Assembly (NCBI GenBank): GCA_035545535.1
Contig: DASZYF010000087.1
Location: 1 to 23,080, forward strand
Length of the DNA stretch: 23,080 nucleotides
Source of the DNA: DASZYF01 sp035545535
GTDB taxonomy: Bacteria > Actinomycetota > Actinomycetes > Mycobacteriales > CAJCIY01
Direction of reading: 5' to 3'
Shown here: in pieces, positions 7,045 to 15,737 of the stretch
How positions within the stretch are numbered: position 1 is the stretch's first letter
Layout: each line of letters begins with the position of its first letter
Position numbers and translations under genes: made by a program
Notes under the pieces: model-generated
Told to the model about the DNA's origin: nothing
The model's input: the letters and a program-made list of their open reading frames with translations, nothing else
The model's database searches: none

Positions 7045-9074
7045 CCGTGGAGATGGTCGGGGTCGATGTCGGCGGGACGTTCACCGACGTCGTCGGCGTC
7101 GCCGCCGGACGGATCGTCGTCGCGAAGGTTCCGACCGACGTCCACGCGAGCGACGTGTCGGTGCTCGCCGGCGCCGAGGAGCTCGGCGTCGATCACGCCG
7201 CGGTCTTCAACCTCGCGAGCACCGCCGGCCTGAACGCGATCATCACGCGCCGCATCCCCAAGGTGGCCTTCCTCACGACCACGGGGCACCGGGACATGCT
7301 CGACCGTGGCCGGCTCGGCCGCCCCCTCGAGGCCCTGACCGACATGACGTGGCGCCGGGGGATCAGCGACACGGCTCGCCCGCTCGTCCCCCGCTACCTC
7401 CGCCGGGGCATCGACGAGCGGCTGACCGCCACGGGCGACGTGCTCATCCCGCTCGACGAGGACCAGGCCCGCTCCGAGCTCGCGGTGCTCGCGCGTTGCG
7501 ACGTCGAGGCGGTCGCGATCTGCCTCATGAACGCCTACGTCGACGGACGTCATGAGCGCCGGCTCCGCGAGCTCGTGCAGGAGGTGCTCGGACCGGACAT
7601 CGTCTGCTCGATCTCGAGCGAGGTCTCGCCGCTGGCGAAGGAGTACGTGCGCGCGTCGACCACCATCGTCGACGTCATCATGAAGCAGAAGTACGGGGAC
7701 TACACCAAGCGCCTGATCACCGGCCTCACGAAGCTGGGCTTCGAGGGCGAGCTCAGCTACGCGGACTGCTCGGCGCGCCTGCTGCCGGCCCACTACGCGA
7801 TGGAGCGCCCCTACCGCCTCGTCGTCGGGGGACCGGCGGCGGGCACCGTCAGCTCGGCCCACCTCGGCAGCTTCATCGGCGACGACAACCTGCTGTGCGC
7901 CGACGTGGGCGGGACGTCGTGCGACATCAGCGTCGTGATCGACGGCAAGCCGTGGGTCAACACGACGTTCGAGCTCGAGCACGACCTCGTGGTCAACGCG
8001 CTCTCGACCGACATCGTCACGCTCGGCGCCGGCGGCGGATCGGTCGTGTGGGTGAACCCCGTCGGCGAGATCCGGGTGGGCCCGGACTCCGCCGGTGCGC
8101 AGCCCGGCCCGGCCTGCTACGGCCAGGGCGGGGTGCGCCCGACGCTCACCGACGCCGCTCTGCTGATGGGCGTGCTCGACGGCAGCCGGTTCCTCGACGG
8201 GCGCATGCCTCTGCAGGACGCACTGGCGGAGCAGGCGTTCGCGGCGCTGGACGCCGACCTCACGCTCACCCAGCGGGTCGACTACGCGTGGCGCATGGGT
8301 CTCAACAACGTGGCCGAGGGGATCCTCAACATCGCCATCCGACGCGGCATCGACGTCCGCGACTTCAGCCTCGTGGCGTTCGGCGCGGCCGGTCCCATGC
8401 TGCTCCCCGGCCTGCTCGACCTGCTGCCGCTGCGGCGCGTCGTCGTGCCGCCCCACCCGGGGCTGTTCAGCGCGCTCGGGCTGGTCAGCTCCGACCTCGT
8501 GTACTCCGACGACCGCAGCGCCTACACGATCCTCTCGCCGGAGACGGCGCCGGACATCGAGGCGATGTACGCGGCGATGGAGGCGGGCCTGCTCGAGCGG
8601 GCCGGCGCCGACGCGGACCAGGTCACGTTCATCCGCACGTTCGACGGACGTCTCGCCGGCCAGAGCTGGGAGACCCCGTTCGTCGAGGTGCCGCCCGGAC
8701 CTCTGACCGCGGACACGATCGACGCGCTGATCGCCGCGTTCCACGCGGCCTACGCGCTGCGCAACGGCAACACGTTCCCCATGATCCCGGTCCAGGGCGT
8801 GACCTTCCGCGTCCAGCTGGTCGTCCCCACGGCCAAGGTGAGCTACGAGGCGGTGCCCGCGCGGGACGCCGCGCCGCTGACGCCGACGCGCACGCTCACG
8901 CTGCGGCACGTCGCCGGTGGCGACGTCGAGGCGCTCGAGTACGACCGCGCGCAGCTGCGCCACGGGGACGTCCTGCGCGGACCGACCATCGTGCGGGAGC
9001 CGATGTCGACCACGTACGTGCCGGCCGGCCGCACCCTGACGGTCGGCGCCATCGGCGAGCTGACCATCGAGTAG
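7041..9074 (+). CDS. HydA-type subunit of a hydantoinase/acetone-carboxylase family enzyme
   Basis: 677-aa protein with the ATP-binding actin-like layout of the HydA/oxoprolinase A family. The first phosphate loop DVGGTFTD is at residues 9-16 and the second, DVGGTSCD, starts at residue 288. The segments STAGLNAIITRRIPK, TTGHRDMLDRGRLGRP, PRYLRRGIDERL and SAGAQPGPACYGQGG resemble the acetone carboxylase beta-type branch more than N-methylhydantoinase or 5-oxoprolinase, from memory of those families. Such subunits phosphorylate the ketone or bicarbonate with ATP. The length is in the usual range and the C-terminal domain is intact. GTG 7041 is chosen for the GTGA overlap and a GGAGG 7 nt upstream; GTG 7047 and ATG 7053 are in-frame alternatives. 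Confidence 0.92.
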   Translation: MTVEMVGVDVGGTFTDVVGVAAGRIVVAKVPTDVHASDVSVLAGAEELGVDHAAVFNLASTAGLNAIITRRIPKVAFLTTTGHRDMLDRGRLGRPLEALTDMTWRRGISDTARPLVPRYLRRGIDERLTATGDVLIPLDEDQARSELAVLARCDVEAVAICLMNAYVDGRHERRLRELVQEVLGPDIVCSISSEVSPLAKEYVRASTTIVDVIMKQKYGDYTKRLITGLTKLGFEGELSYADCSARLLPAHYAMERPYRLVVGGPAAGTVSSAHLGSFIGDDNLLCADVGGTSCDISVVIDGKPWVNTTFELEHDLVVNALSTDIVTLGAGGGSVVWVNPVGEIRVGPDSAGAQPGPACYGQGGVRPTLTDAALLMGVLDGSRFLDGRMPLQDALAEQAFAALDADLTLTQRVDYAWRMGLNNVAEGILNIAIRRGIDVRDFSLVAFGAAGPMLLPGLLDLLPLRRVVVPPHPGLFSALGLVSSDLVYSDDRSAYTILSPETAPDIEAMYAAMEAGLLERAGADADQVTFIRTFDGRLAGQSWETPFVEVPPGPLTADTIDALIAAFHAAYALRNGNTFPMIPVQGVTFRVQLVVPTAKVSYEAVPARDAAPLTPTRTLTLRHVAGGDVEALEYDRAQLRHGDVLRGPTIVREPMSTTYVPAGRTLTVGAIGELTIE

Positions 9075-9085
9075 GAGTCGCACCC

Positions 9086-11071
9086 ATGACCGTCATCGAC
9101 GGCGGCCGTCCCGCGTCGGCGGGCGACGCGCCCACGCGGCTGCGCGAGCTCAGCGACGAGGAGTTCCGCGCGGCCTACGACTGCGACCGCTTCACCGCCG
9201 CGGTCCTCGCGAGCCGCTTCCGCTACATCATCGAGCACGTCTGCAACCGCTTCATCGAGCACGCGTTCTCGCCGGTCATCCGGGAGTCGACCGACATGTC
9301 GGCCACCATCACCGGTCCGCCGGAGGTCGGGCACGCGATGCCCGCGGTCAGCCAGACGCTGCCGATGTTCTACGGCTCGATGCCGGAGGCGGTGCGCATC
9401 GCGCTCGAGGAGCACGGCATCGAGGACCTCGTGCCGGGTGACCTCATCATGGTCAACGACCCGTACCGCGTGGGCACGCACCTGAACGACGTCTGCTTCA
9501 TCCGCCCGGCGTTCCACGACGGCCGGCTCGTCGGCGCGGTGACGATCCGCGCCCACATGATCGACATGGGCGGCATCGCGGTCGGCGGCTTCGAGGTGAC
9601 CAAGCAGGACCTCTACCAGGACGGCCTGGTCTTCCCGCCGACCCTGCTGTTCCACGCGGGCAAGCCGGTGCGGTCGACCTTCAACCTCTTGCTCGACAAC
9701 ACCCGGTTCGGGCCGGTGATCATCCCGGACATCCAGACCATCAACTCGTCGCTGGCGCTCGGTGAGCAGCTGATCGGCGAGACGATCGAGAAGTACGGCT
9801 ACGCCGCCTACCTCGGCGGCATCCGCTACGCGTGCGACAGCTCGGCGGAGACGATGCGCGCGGCGATCGAGCGGCTGCCCGACGGCGTCTACGAGTCGGA
9901 GGAGTGGCTCGACAGCGACGGCATGCGTGAGGACTCCGAGTCCGTGGTCCGGCTGCGCATCAACAAGCGTGGGTCGCGCATCGAGTTCGACCTCACCGGC
10001 ACGTCGCCGGCGAACAGCTCGGCCATCAACTGCTCGTGGGCCGACTCCAAGACCGCCGTCGCCGTCGCGCTGAAGTACCTGCTCGACCCGCGCACCCCGT
10101 TCACGTCGGGCTCGATGCGGGACGTCGACGTCGTGCTGCCTCCGGGTTCGATGATCAACCCCGAGCCGCCGCACACGTGCCAGTGGTACTGGGAGCCGGC
10201 CATGGCGATCATCTACGCCACCTTCCAGGCGCTCAACCCGCTGCTCGGCGACGACGCGATCGCGCCCGACTCCTGGGGAGGCACGATCCACTACGCCTAC
10301 GGCGCGCTGCCGGACGGCTCACCGTGGATGAGCACCGCGCTGAACAACGTGACCGCCCAGGGCCCGTGGGGTGCGACGCAGCAGGCCGACGGCGACTCCA
10401 CGCAGCTGCAGATCATCATCAACATGGTGGACGGCGGCTGCGAGCCCGCCGAGGCCGACACTCCCGTCGTGATCCTGCGCCACGACCACGTGCCGGACAC
10501 CGCTGGTCCCGGGCGGCGTCGCAGCGGAGCGGCCAGCGTCGCCGACAGCCTCTGGCTGCTCGACGGCGAGCACCGGGTGTCGTCGTTCCACCTGCGCCGC
10601 CCGCCCGGCGGCGGTGGCGTCAACGGCGGCGGCGACGGCATCTTGTCGGCGGCCTGGCTCTGGGACACCAGCACCGGGGTGGCGGGCGACGGCCCCACCT
10701 ACCTCCCGCTCGACCTGAACGACCCGATGTACGCCGAGGCGAAGCCGCTGATGGGGGTGCTCGACGCGGCGAACGAGATCGATCCCGCGGGCCACTACCA
10801 CCTGCTGCCCGGCGCCATCCCGGCACCGGCCGGCAGCATCCTGCGCTTCGTCAGCAACGGGGCGGGGGGGTGGGGCGACCCGCTCGAGCGCGAGCCCGAG
10901 ATGGTGCTCGCCGACGTCCGCGACGAGTACGTGACCGTCGCAGGCGCGGCGCGCGACTACGGCGTCGTGGTGGTCGGCGACCCCGCTCGCGACCCCGAGG
11001 GCGTGCGCGTGGACGATGATGCGACGATGCGGCTGCGGGCGGAGCGGCGGGCAGCGCGCGGAGGCGCCTAG
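9086..11071 (+). CDS. HydB-type subunit of a hydantoinase/acetone-carboxylase family enzyme
   Basis: 661-aa partner of the preceding subunit. The family metal-site region is visible as NDPYRVGTHLND (residues 124-135) and AHMIDMGG (156-163), with the Asp and His residues that bind the metal in acetone carboxylase. The N-terminal FTAAVLASRFRYIIEH and FSPVIRESTD segments also fit that branch. A GGAGGWGDP-type glycine motif near the C-terminus is typical of HydB proteins. With HydA it would form the heterotetramer or hexamer core that adds CO2 (bicarbonate) to a ketone, or opens a cyclic amide; the first is favoured by the ligase and thiolase nearby. AGGAG at 9073-9077 overlaps the upstream stop and sits 8 nt before the ATG. 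Confidence 0.92.
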   Translation: MTVIDGGRPASAGDAPTRLRELSDEEFRAAYDCDRFTAAVLASRFRYIIEHVCNRFIEHAFSPVIRESTDMSATITGPPEVGHAMPAVSQTLPMFYGSMPEAVRIALEEHGIEDLVPGDLIMVNDPYRVGTHLNDVCFIRPAFHDGRLVGAVTIRAHMIDMGGIAVGGFEVTKQDLYQDGLVFPPTLLFHAGKPVRSTFNLLLDNTRFGPVIIPDIQTINSSLALGEQLIGETIEKYGYAAYLGGIRYACDSSAETMRAAIERLPDGVYESEEWLDSDGMREDSESVVRLRINKRGSRIEFDLTGTSPANSSAINCSWADSKTAVAVALKYLLDPRTPFTSGSMRDVDVVLPPGSMINPEPPHTCQWYWEPAMAIIYATFQALNPLLGDDAIAPDSWGGTIHYAYGALPDGSPWMSTALNNVTAQGPWGATQQADGDSTQLQIIINMVDGGCEPAEADTPVVILRHDHVPDTAGPGRRRSGAASVADSLWLLDGEHRVSSFHLRRPPGGGGVNGGGDGILSAAWLWDTSTGVAGDGPTYLPLDLNDPMYAEAKPLMGVLDAANEIDPAGHYHLLPGAIPAPAGSILRFVSNGAGGWGDPLEREPEMVLADVRDEYVTVAGAARDYGVVVVGDPARDPEGVRVDDDATMRLRAERRAARGGA

Positions 11072-11073
11072 AC

Positions 11074-12648
11074 ATGCACCAGACCACCGGGACCACGGGC
11101 GGCGACGTGAGCACGGTCGCCGACGTCATCCGGCTGCACGGGCAGCGACGCCCCGACCGGCCGGCCATCACCTGCGACGACCGCACCGTCACGTTCGGTG
11201 CGCTGGACACCCGCTCGAGCCAGCTCGCGCAGGCGCTGGCCGCGGAGGGTGTGGGCGAGGCCGATCGCGTCGCGTTCCTCGACACCAGCTCGATCGAGTT
11301 CTTCGAGGTGCTGTTCGGCACCGCGAAGCTCGGGGCCGTGCTGGTCGCGATCAGCTGGCGCCTGGCGCCGCCCGAGATGGCCGAGATCGTCAACGACGCG
11401 CACGCGACCGTCGTCATCGTGAGCGCCGCGTTCGCGGACGCCATCGCGTCGATCGAGGCGGCGATGCCCCACGTCAAGAAGGTCGTCGTCATCGGTGCGC
11501 ACGACCGGCACGAGTCCTACGACGCGTGGCTGGCCGGCGCTCCCGCCGTCGACCCTGGTCGTCAGGGCGCTCCGCAGTCGGTGGTGCTCCAGCTCTACAC
11601 GTCCGGGACCACGGGTCAGCCCAAGGGCGTGATGCTCACCGAGGCCAACCTCATGACGTTGTCCAACGGCGCGCACACGCTCGCGCTCACCGACGACAGC
11701 ATCAACCTGGCTCCGATGCCGTTGTTCCACATCGGTGGGAGCGGCTACGCACTGGTCGGGCTGCAGGCCGGGTGCCACACCCTCCTGGTCCGGCAGATCG
11801 ACCCCGGCGCGATGCTGGACCTCATCGTCGAGCGCGGGGTGACCAACACCTTCGTCGTGCCGGCGGTCCTCCAGATCATGCTCGCGGTGCCGGGTGTCGC
11901 CGAGCGCGACTTCAGTGCCCTCCGCACGATCTCCTACGGCGCCTCGCCGATCTCGGTCGACGTGCTGACCCGCTCGATCGCGACGTTCGGGTGTGACTTC
12001 GTGCAGGTCTACGGGCTCACCGAGACCACCGGGACGGTCACGCTGCTCGACCCGGACGACCACCGCCGCGCCGTGGTGGGGGAGCACCCGGAGCGCCTGC
12101 GGTCGGCGGGCCGGCCCCTGCCGGGTGTCGAGGTGCGCATCGTCGACGTGGACACCGGCGCGGACGTCGCCACGGGGGCGGTCGGCGAGATCTGGGTGCG
12201 TTCCGCCCAGGTCACGCCCGGCTACTGGCGCAAGCCCGAGGAGACGGCCGCGGCGCTGCCCGGCGAGGGGTGGTTCCGCACCGGGGACGCGGGCTACGTG
12301 GACGCCGAGGGCTACCTCTACGTGCACGACCGGGTCAAGGACATGATCATCAGCGGGGCGGAGAACGTCTACCCGGCACAGGTCGAGAACGTCCTGATGG
12401 ACCACCCGGACATCGCCGACGTGGCCGTGATCGGGGTGCCGAGCGAGCGGTGGGGCGAGACGGTCAAGGCCATCGTCGTCGTGGCGCCCGGCACCGCACC
12501 GGCCGCCGAGGAGATCATCGCCTTCTGCCGCGAGCGGCTCGCCCACTACAAGTGCCCCACGTCCGTGGCCTTCGCCGACGCGCTCCCGCGCAACCCGTCG
12601 GGCAAGATCCTCAAGAGGGAGCTGCGCGCCGTCCACGCCGCGGGCTGA
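11074..12648 (+). CDS. AMP-forming acyl-CoA ligase (ANL superfamily)
   Basis: 524-aa ligase that adenylates a carboxylate and transfers it to CoA. The P-loop-like motif YTSGTTGQPKG is at residues 175-185, the YGLTET motif lies near 316-321, the WFRTGDAGY/DRVKD hinge region near 410-430, and the catalytic Lys511 is in the NPSGKILK tail (507-514). Length and order match fatty- or aryl-acyl-CoA synthetases. It starts 3 nt after the HydB stop with GGAGG at 11060-11064; GTG 11107 is an in-frame alternative. Its place directly behind the carboxylase subunits parallels the benzoylacetate-CoA ligase behind acetophenone carboxylase, so its substrate may be a 3-oxoacid. A general fatty acid substrate remains possible. 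Confidence 0.95.
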   Translation: MHQTTGTTGGDVSTVADVIRLHGQRRPDRPAITCDDRTVTFGALDTRSSQLAQALAAEGVGEADRVAFLDTSSIEFFEVLFGTAKLGAVLVAISWRLAPPEMAEIVNDAHATVVIVSAAFADAIASIEAAMPHVKKVVVIGAHDRHESYDAWLAGAPAVDPGRQGAPQSVVLQLYTSGTTGQPKGVMLTEANLMTLSNGAHTLALTDDSINLAPMPLFHIGGSGYALVGLQAGCHTLLVRQIDPGAMLDLIVERGVTNTFVVPAVLQIMLAVPGVAERDFSALRTISYGASPISVDVLTRSIATFGCDFVQVYGLTETTGTVTLLDPDDHRRAVVGEHPERLRSAGRPLPGVEVRIVDVDTGADVATGAVGEIWVRSAQVTPGYWRKPEETAAALPGEGWFRTGDAGYVDAEGYLYVHDRVKDMIISGAENVYPAQVENVLMDHPDIADVAVIGVPSERWGETVKAIVVVAPGTAPAAEEIIAFCRERLAHYKCPTSVAFADALPRNPSGKILKRELRAVHAAG

Positions 12649-12692
12649 CCCCGCGAGACCGTGGACCGACACCCGAGCTGGGAGGGACACCC

Positions 12693-13310
12693 GTGAGCAC
12701 GGCGCCCGCCGACCCGCCGCGCAAGCGCGGCCGGCCGCGACACATCGAGCCCAGCCAGGAGTACCGGGCGCGGCTCGAGGACATCGTCAGCGTGGCCGCC
12801 GTCGTGTTCCGGACGAACGGCTACGAGGCGGGTTCGCTCGACGACGTCGCGGCGGCGCTCGGGCTGCGCAAGGCCAGCCTCTACTACTACGTGAAGAAGA
12901 AGAGCGACCTCCTCCGCCTGGTGTTCGACCGGGCGATCACGGTGGCGCTCACCGAGGTCGAGACCCTCGCGCACATCACCGATCCCCGGGAGCGGCTCGC
13001 GGCGCTGATCCGTCACCAGGCCCTGCTCGTGGTGCGCGACCCGTCGCTGTTCGCGGTCTTCTTCGACCAGCGCGCCGGTCTGGAGAAGGCCGACCTCGCC
13101 GACATCGGCCGCAAGGAGCGGCGCTACCTGCGCCAGTTCGTCCTCGCGGTGGAGGCCGCCATCGACGCGAAGGTCATCCCGCCGGGCGATCCGCGCATGA
13201 TCGCGAACTCGATCATCGGTCTGACGAGCTGGTCGTACAAGTGGTTCGACCCGCGCCGCGACTCGCCCGAGGCCTTCGCCGACACCTGCTGCGCGCTCGT
13301 CATCCGCTGA
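12693..13310 (+). CDS. TetR/AcrR-family transcriptional regulator
   Basis: 205-aa regulator with the canonical N-terminal helix-turn-helix at about residues 49-68 (SLDDVAAALGLRKASLYYYV), preceded by a basic KRGRPR segment that may add DNA contacts, and a helical ligand-binding domain of about 130 residues. Ligands of such regulators near acyl-CoA genes are often CoA esters. GTG at 12693 is chosen for GGAGGG 6 nt upstream; 44 nt separate it from the ligase, so it is probably in the same transcript and thus in a feedback loop with the operon. A likely set of sites is the TTCGAC-N7-T element in the three promoter gaps. I see no separate promoter in front of it. Confidence 0.94.
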   Translation: MSTAPADPPRKRGRPRHIEPSQEYRARLEDIVSVAAVVFRTNGYEAGSLDDVAAALGLRKASLYYYVKKKSDLLRLVFDRAITVALTEVETLAHITDPRERLAALIRHQALLVVRDPSLFAVFFDQRAGLEKADLADIGRKERRYLRQFVLAVEAAIDAKVIPPGDPRMIANSIIGLTSWSYKWFDPRRDSPEAFADTCCALVIR

Positions 13311-13460
13311 CCGGTCCGTCCGGACCAGCCCTTCCTGGCCCCTCGGGGTGAGGCGACCGATCGCTCGATGATTTATTCGACTGACTGGTTGACAGAAGTT
13401 GCGCCGCGACCGTACGGTCCTCCTGCCTGACCTGCTGGCGGAACAGGAGCCCGGATCGCA
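13311..13460 (+). promoter_or_regulatory. Promoter region of the Liv transporter operon
   Basis: The largest gap in the window (150 bp). TTGACA at 13389-13394, an 18-bp spacer and TACGGT at 13413-13418 give a strong promoter candidate with a leader of about 36 nt before ATG 13461. TTCGAC at 13376-13381 lies 7 bp upstream of the -35, as in the carboxylase promoter, inside a locally AT-rich patch (13369-13380). AGGAG at 13445-13449 is 11 nt before the start, a little far. The left part holds two short inverted repeats described separately. Confidence 0.6.
13313..13348 (+). terminator. Short inverted repeats after tetR, possible weak terminator
   Basis: Just after the tetR stop lies GGTCCG-TC-CGGACC (13313-13326), a perfect 6-bp stem, and further on CCCC-TC-GGGG (13339-13348). 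Neither is followed by a T-run, so intrinsic termination would be weak or absent. It could be a partial terminator separating the carboxylase operon from the transporter operon, or an operator-like palindrome. Confidence 0.3.
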
Positions 13461-15737
13461 ATGTCGCGCATCCCCACGGTCACGCCCCGCGCGGGCGTGC
13501 TGGCGGTCCTCGTCGCTGCGGGGCTCGCGGTCCTGCTGATCAAGCCCGACTTCCGCGACAGCTTCTTCTCCGGCGGGGGCTTCGCGCTCGGCGCGCTGGT
13601 GGCCGCGATCGCGCTCGGGCTCGTCGTCACCTACCGCGGCTCGGGGGTCGTCAACCTCGCCAACGGCGCGGTCGCGATGTACGCGGCGTACGTCTACGCG
13701 GACCTGCGCACCCGCGGTGACCTCTTCGTGCCGCCGCTCCCGAACCCCCTCGCGCCGATCGAGGGCATCGTGCACGGCATCCAGGGCAACCGCTCGTTCT
13801 CGCTGCCCCACTGGCCGACCTCGCTCGACCTCGGTGGGCCGATGAGCTTCTGGCCGGCGCTCGGCCTCTCGCTCGTGTTCTGCGTGCTGTTCGGCCTGCT
13901 CCTGCACCTGCTGGTGTTCCGGCCGCTGCGCACCGCGCCGGTGCTCGCCAAGGTCGTCGCCTCGGTCGGCGTCCTGCTCCTGCTGCAGGCGATCGTCATC
14001 CGTCGCTTCTCCACGAACCCCCAGGTCGTGCGACCGATCCCGTTCGTCAGCAAGAAGCGCGTCGACCTGGGCCTGTTCACGCTCACGCAGGAGCAGCTGT
14101 TCGTGGTCGTGCTCGTGCTCGTGCTGACCGCCGGGCTGTGGCTGTTGTTCCAACGCACCCGCTTCGGCCTCGCCGTGCGCGCCGCCGCGGAGAACGAGAA
14201 GGGGGCGACCGTCCTCGGGTTCTCCCCGGATCGGCTGGCCGCCGCCACGTGGGTCCTGTCGACCACCGTCACCGGCCTGCTCGGGATCTTCGTCGCGTCG
14301 GTCAACTCGAGCCTCGACCCGAACGTCATGCCCGCGCTGATCATCCCGGCGGTCACGGCGGCGCTCGTCGGCAGCTTCAGCTCGTTCGGCTGGACGACGT
14401 TCGCCGCGTTCCTGCTCGGCATGCAGGTCTCCTTCGTCGCCTACCTCGGCGTGAACGAGAGCTGGTTCCCGCAGACGGGCGGCCTTCCGCTGCCCGGCGT
14501 GGACAAGCTGGTGCCGCTCGTCGTGATCGTCGCGGTCCTGGCGCTGCGAGGGAAGTCGCTGCCCACCCGCGGCGCGCTGAGCGTCGGTCGGCTGCCGTTC
14601 TCGCCGACGCCGCGGGCCTGGTCGTTGCGCTGGGCGGGACCCGTGCTCGCGATCGCCGCGGCGTTCGCCGGTGTCTTCCTGCTCTCGCCCGCCTACCGGG
14701 ACGGGCTCACCAACACGTTGACCGGGGTCATCATCTGCCTGTCGATCGTGGTGCTGACCGGGTTCGTCGGGCAGATCTCGCTGGCCCAGATGGCGTTCGC
14801 CGGTCTGTCGGCCTTCACCGTCGCCAGCCTGTCGAGCCACCACGGGTGGCCCTTCCCGCTGCCGATCCTCGCGGGCGCGTTGGTAGCAGTCGTCGCGGGC
14901 GTGCTCGTCGCGTTGCCGGCGCTGCGGGTGCGTGGCGTCAACCTCGCCATCGCGACGCTCGCGTTCGGCGTGGTCGTCGACAACATGGTGTTCGCCAACT
15001 CGGCCGTCAACGGCGGCTTCGACGGTGCGACGGCGAAGCCGCCGAAGCTGATCGACACCAACAGCCAGGCGGTGCACAAGGTCCTCGGCATCAAGATCGG
15101 CGACGGGACGCAGCCGAACCCGCTCACGCTGGTCTTCTGCCTGCTGGTCGTCGTCGTCCTCTGCTACGTCGTCGCGAACCTGCGCCGCTCGCTCACCGGT
15201 CGGCAGATGCTGGCGACGCGCGCGAACGAGCGCGCCGCCGCGGCCGCGGGCGTGAACGTCGCGGCCACCAAGGTCCTCGCGTTCGGCCTCTCCGCGTTCA
15301 TCGCGGGGATCGGTGGCGCGGTCATCGCCTACCGCTCCGGCAACGTCACGCCCGACAAGTTCACCTACGACAAGTCACTCGTGTTCTTCGCCTTCGCCTA
15401 CCTCGGCGGGATCACGAGCGTCTCGGGCGCGCTCGTCGGCGGCCTGCTCGTGAGCGGGGGGCTCGGGTTCACGTTCCTCAACGACCAGATCGGGTTGCCG
15501 AACGAGTTCGTCCTGCTGCTGGGCGGCGTCGGTCTCATCCTCACGGCCGTCGCGAACCCCGAGGGCGTCGCCGGCAAGGTCCGCTCCGACGTCCTCGCGT
15601 TCCGGCGCCGCCTGCAGGCGCGGCGGGACTCGGGCGTGCAGCCGGGGGCGCCGCCTCCGGACGGCCACGACGAGGTCGTCGTGCCGGCATCCGCGCTGCC
15701 GAGCGGCGCATCTTCGGTCGCGATGGTGCAGCCGTGA
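13461..15737 (+). CDS. Fused LivH-LivM branched-chain-type ABC permease
   Basis: 758-aa membrane protein joining two permeases usually encoded separately. The first half (about residues 1-370) has the LivH signature around 61-78 (SGVVNLANGAVAMYAAYV). The second half (about 380-715) has the LivM signature GQISLAQMAFAG near 437-448. Many hydrophobic helices are visible, and a polar, proline-rich tail of about 45 residues follows. Such fusions are known in actinobacteria. It forms the inner-membrane channel with LivG and LivF. No periplasmic/lipoprotein substrate-binding gene lies in the window, so the substrate cannot be inferred; Liv-type systems also carry amides, urea and aromatic or steroid acids. 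The stop overlaps the livG start (GTGA). Confidence 0.94.
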   Translation: MSRIPTVTPRAGVLAVLVAAGLAVLLIKPDFRDSFFSGGGFALGALVAAIALGLVVTYRGSGVVNLANGAVAMYAAYVYADLRTRGDLFVPPLPNPLAPIEGIVHGIQGNRSFSLPHWPTSLDLGGPMSFWPALGLSLVFCVLFGLLLHLLVFRPLRTAPVLAKVVASVGVLLLLQAIVIRRFSTNPQVVRPIPFVSKKRVDLGLFTLTQEQLFVVVLVLVLTAGLWLLFQRTRFGLAVRAAAENEKGATVLGFSPDRLAAATWVLSTTVTGLLGIFVASVNSSLDPNVMPALIIPAVTAALVGSFSSFGWTTFAAFLLGMQVSFVAYLGVNESWFPQTGGLPLPGVDKLVPLVVIVAVLALRGKSLPTRGALSVGRLPFSPTPRAWSLRWAGPVLAIAAAFAGVFLLSPAYRDGLTNTLTGVIICLSIVVLTGFVGQISLAQMAFAGLSAFTVASLSSHHGWPFPLPILAGALVAVVAGVLVALPALRVRGVNLAIATLAFGVVVDNMVFANSAVNGGFDGATAKPPKLIDTNSQAVHKVLGIKIGDGTQPNPLTLVFCLLVVVVLCYVVANLRRSLTGRQMLATRANERAAAAAGVNVAATKVLAFGLSAFIAGIGGAVIAYRSGNVTPDKFTYDKSLVFFAFAYLGGITSVSGALVGGLLVSGGLGFTFLNDQIGLPNEFVLLLGGVGLILTAVANPEGVAGKVRSDVLAFRRRLQARRDSGVQPGAPPPDGHDEVVVPASALPSGASSVAMVQP

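Noticed and set aside
6753..9083. 776-aa open frame on the minus strand opposite the HydA-type gene
   Set aside because: Low-complexity Arg/His/Asp/Val-rich translation with no motifs; the plus strand carries conserved ATP-binding motifs.
7895..9085. N-terminal extension of the HydB reading frame across the HydA gene
   Set aside because: The extension is an Arg-rich out-of-frame shadow; the real start is ATG 9086 with AGGAG upstream.
10859..10875. G-rich run (GGGG-C-G7-T-GGGG) with G-quadruplex potential inside hydB
   Set aside because: It encodes the conserved glycine motif of HydB near the C-terminus, so codon choice and protein conservation explain it.
12546..15077. 843-aa open frame on the minus strand opposite tetR and the permease gene
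   Set aside because: Its translation is a low-complexity Arg/Asp/Glu/Gln-rich shadow, produced by high GC on the strand opposite well-supported membrane protein motifs.
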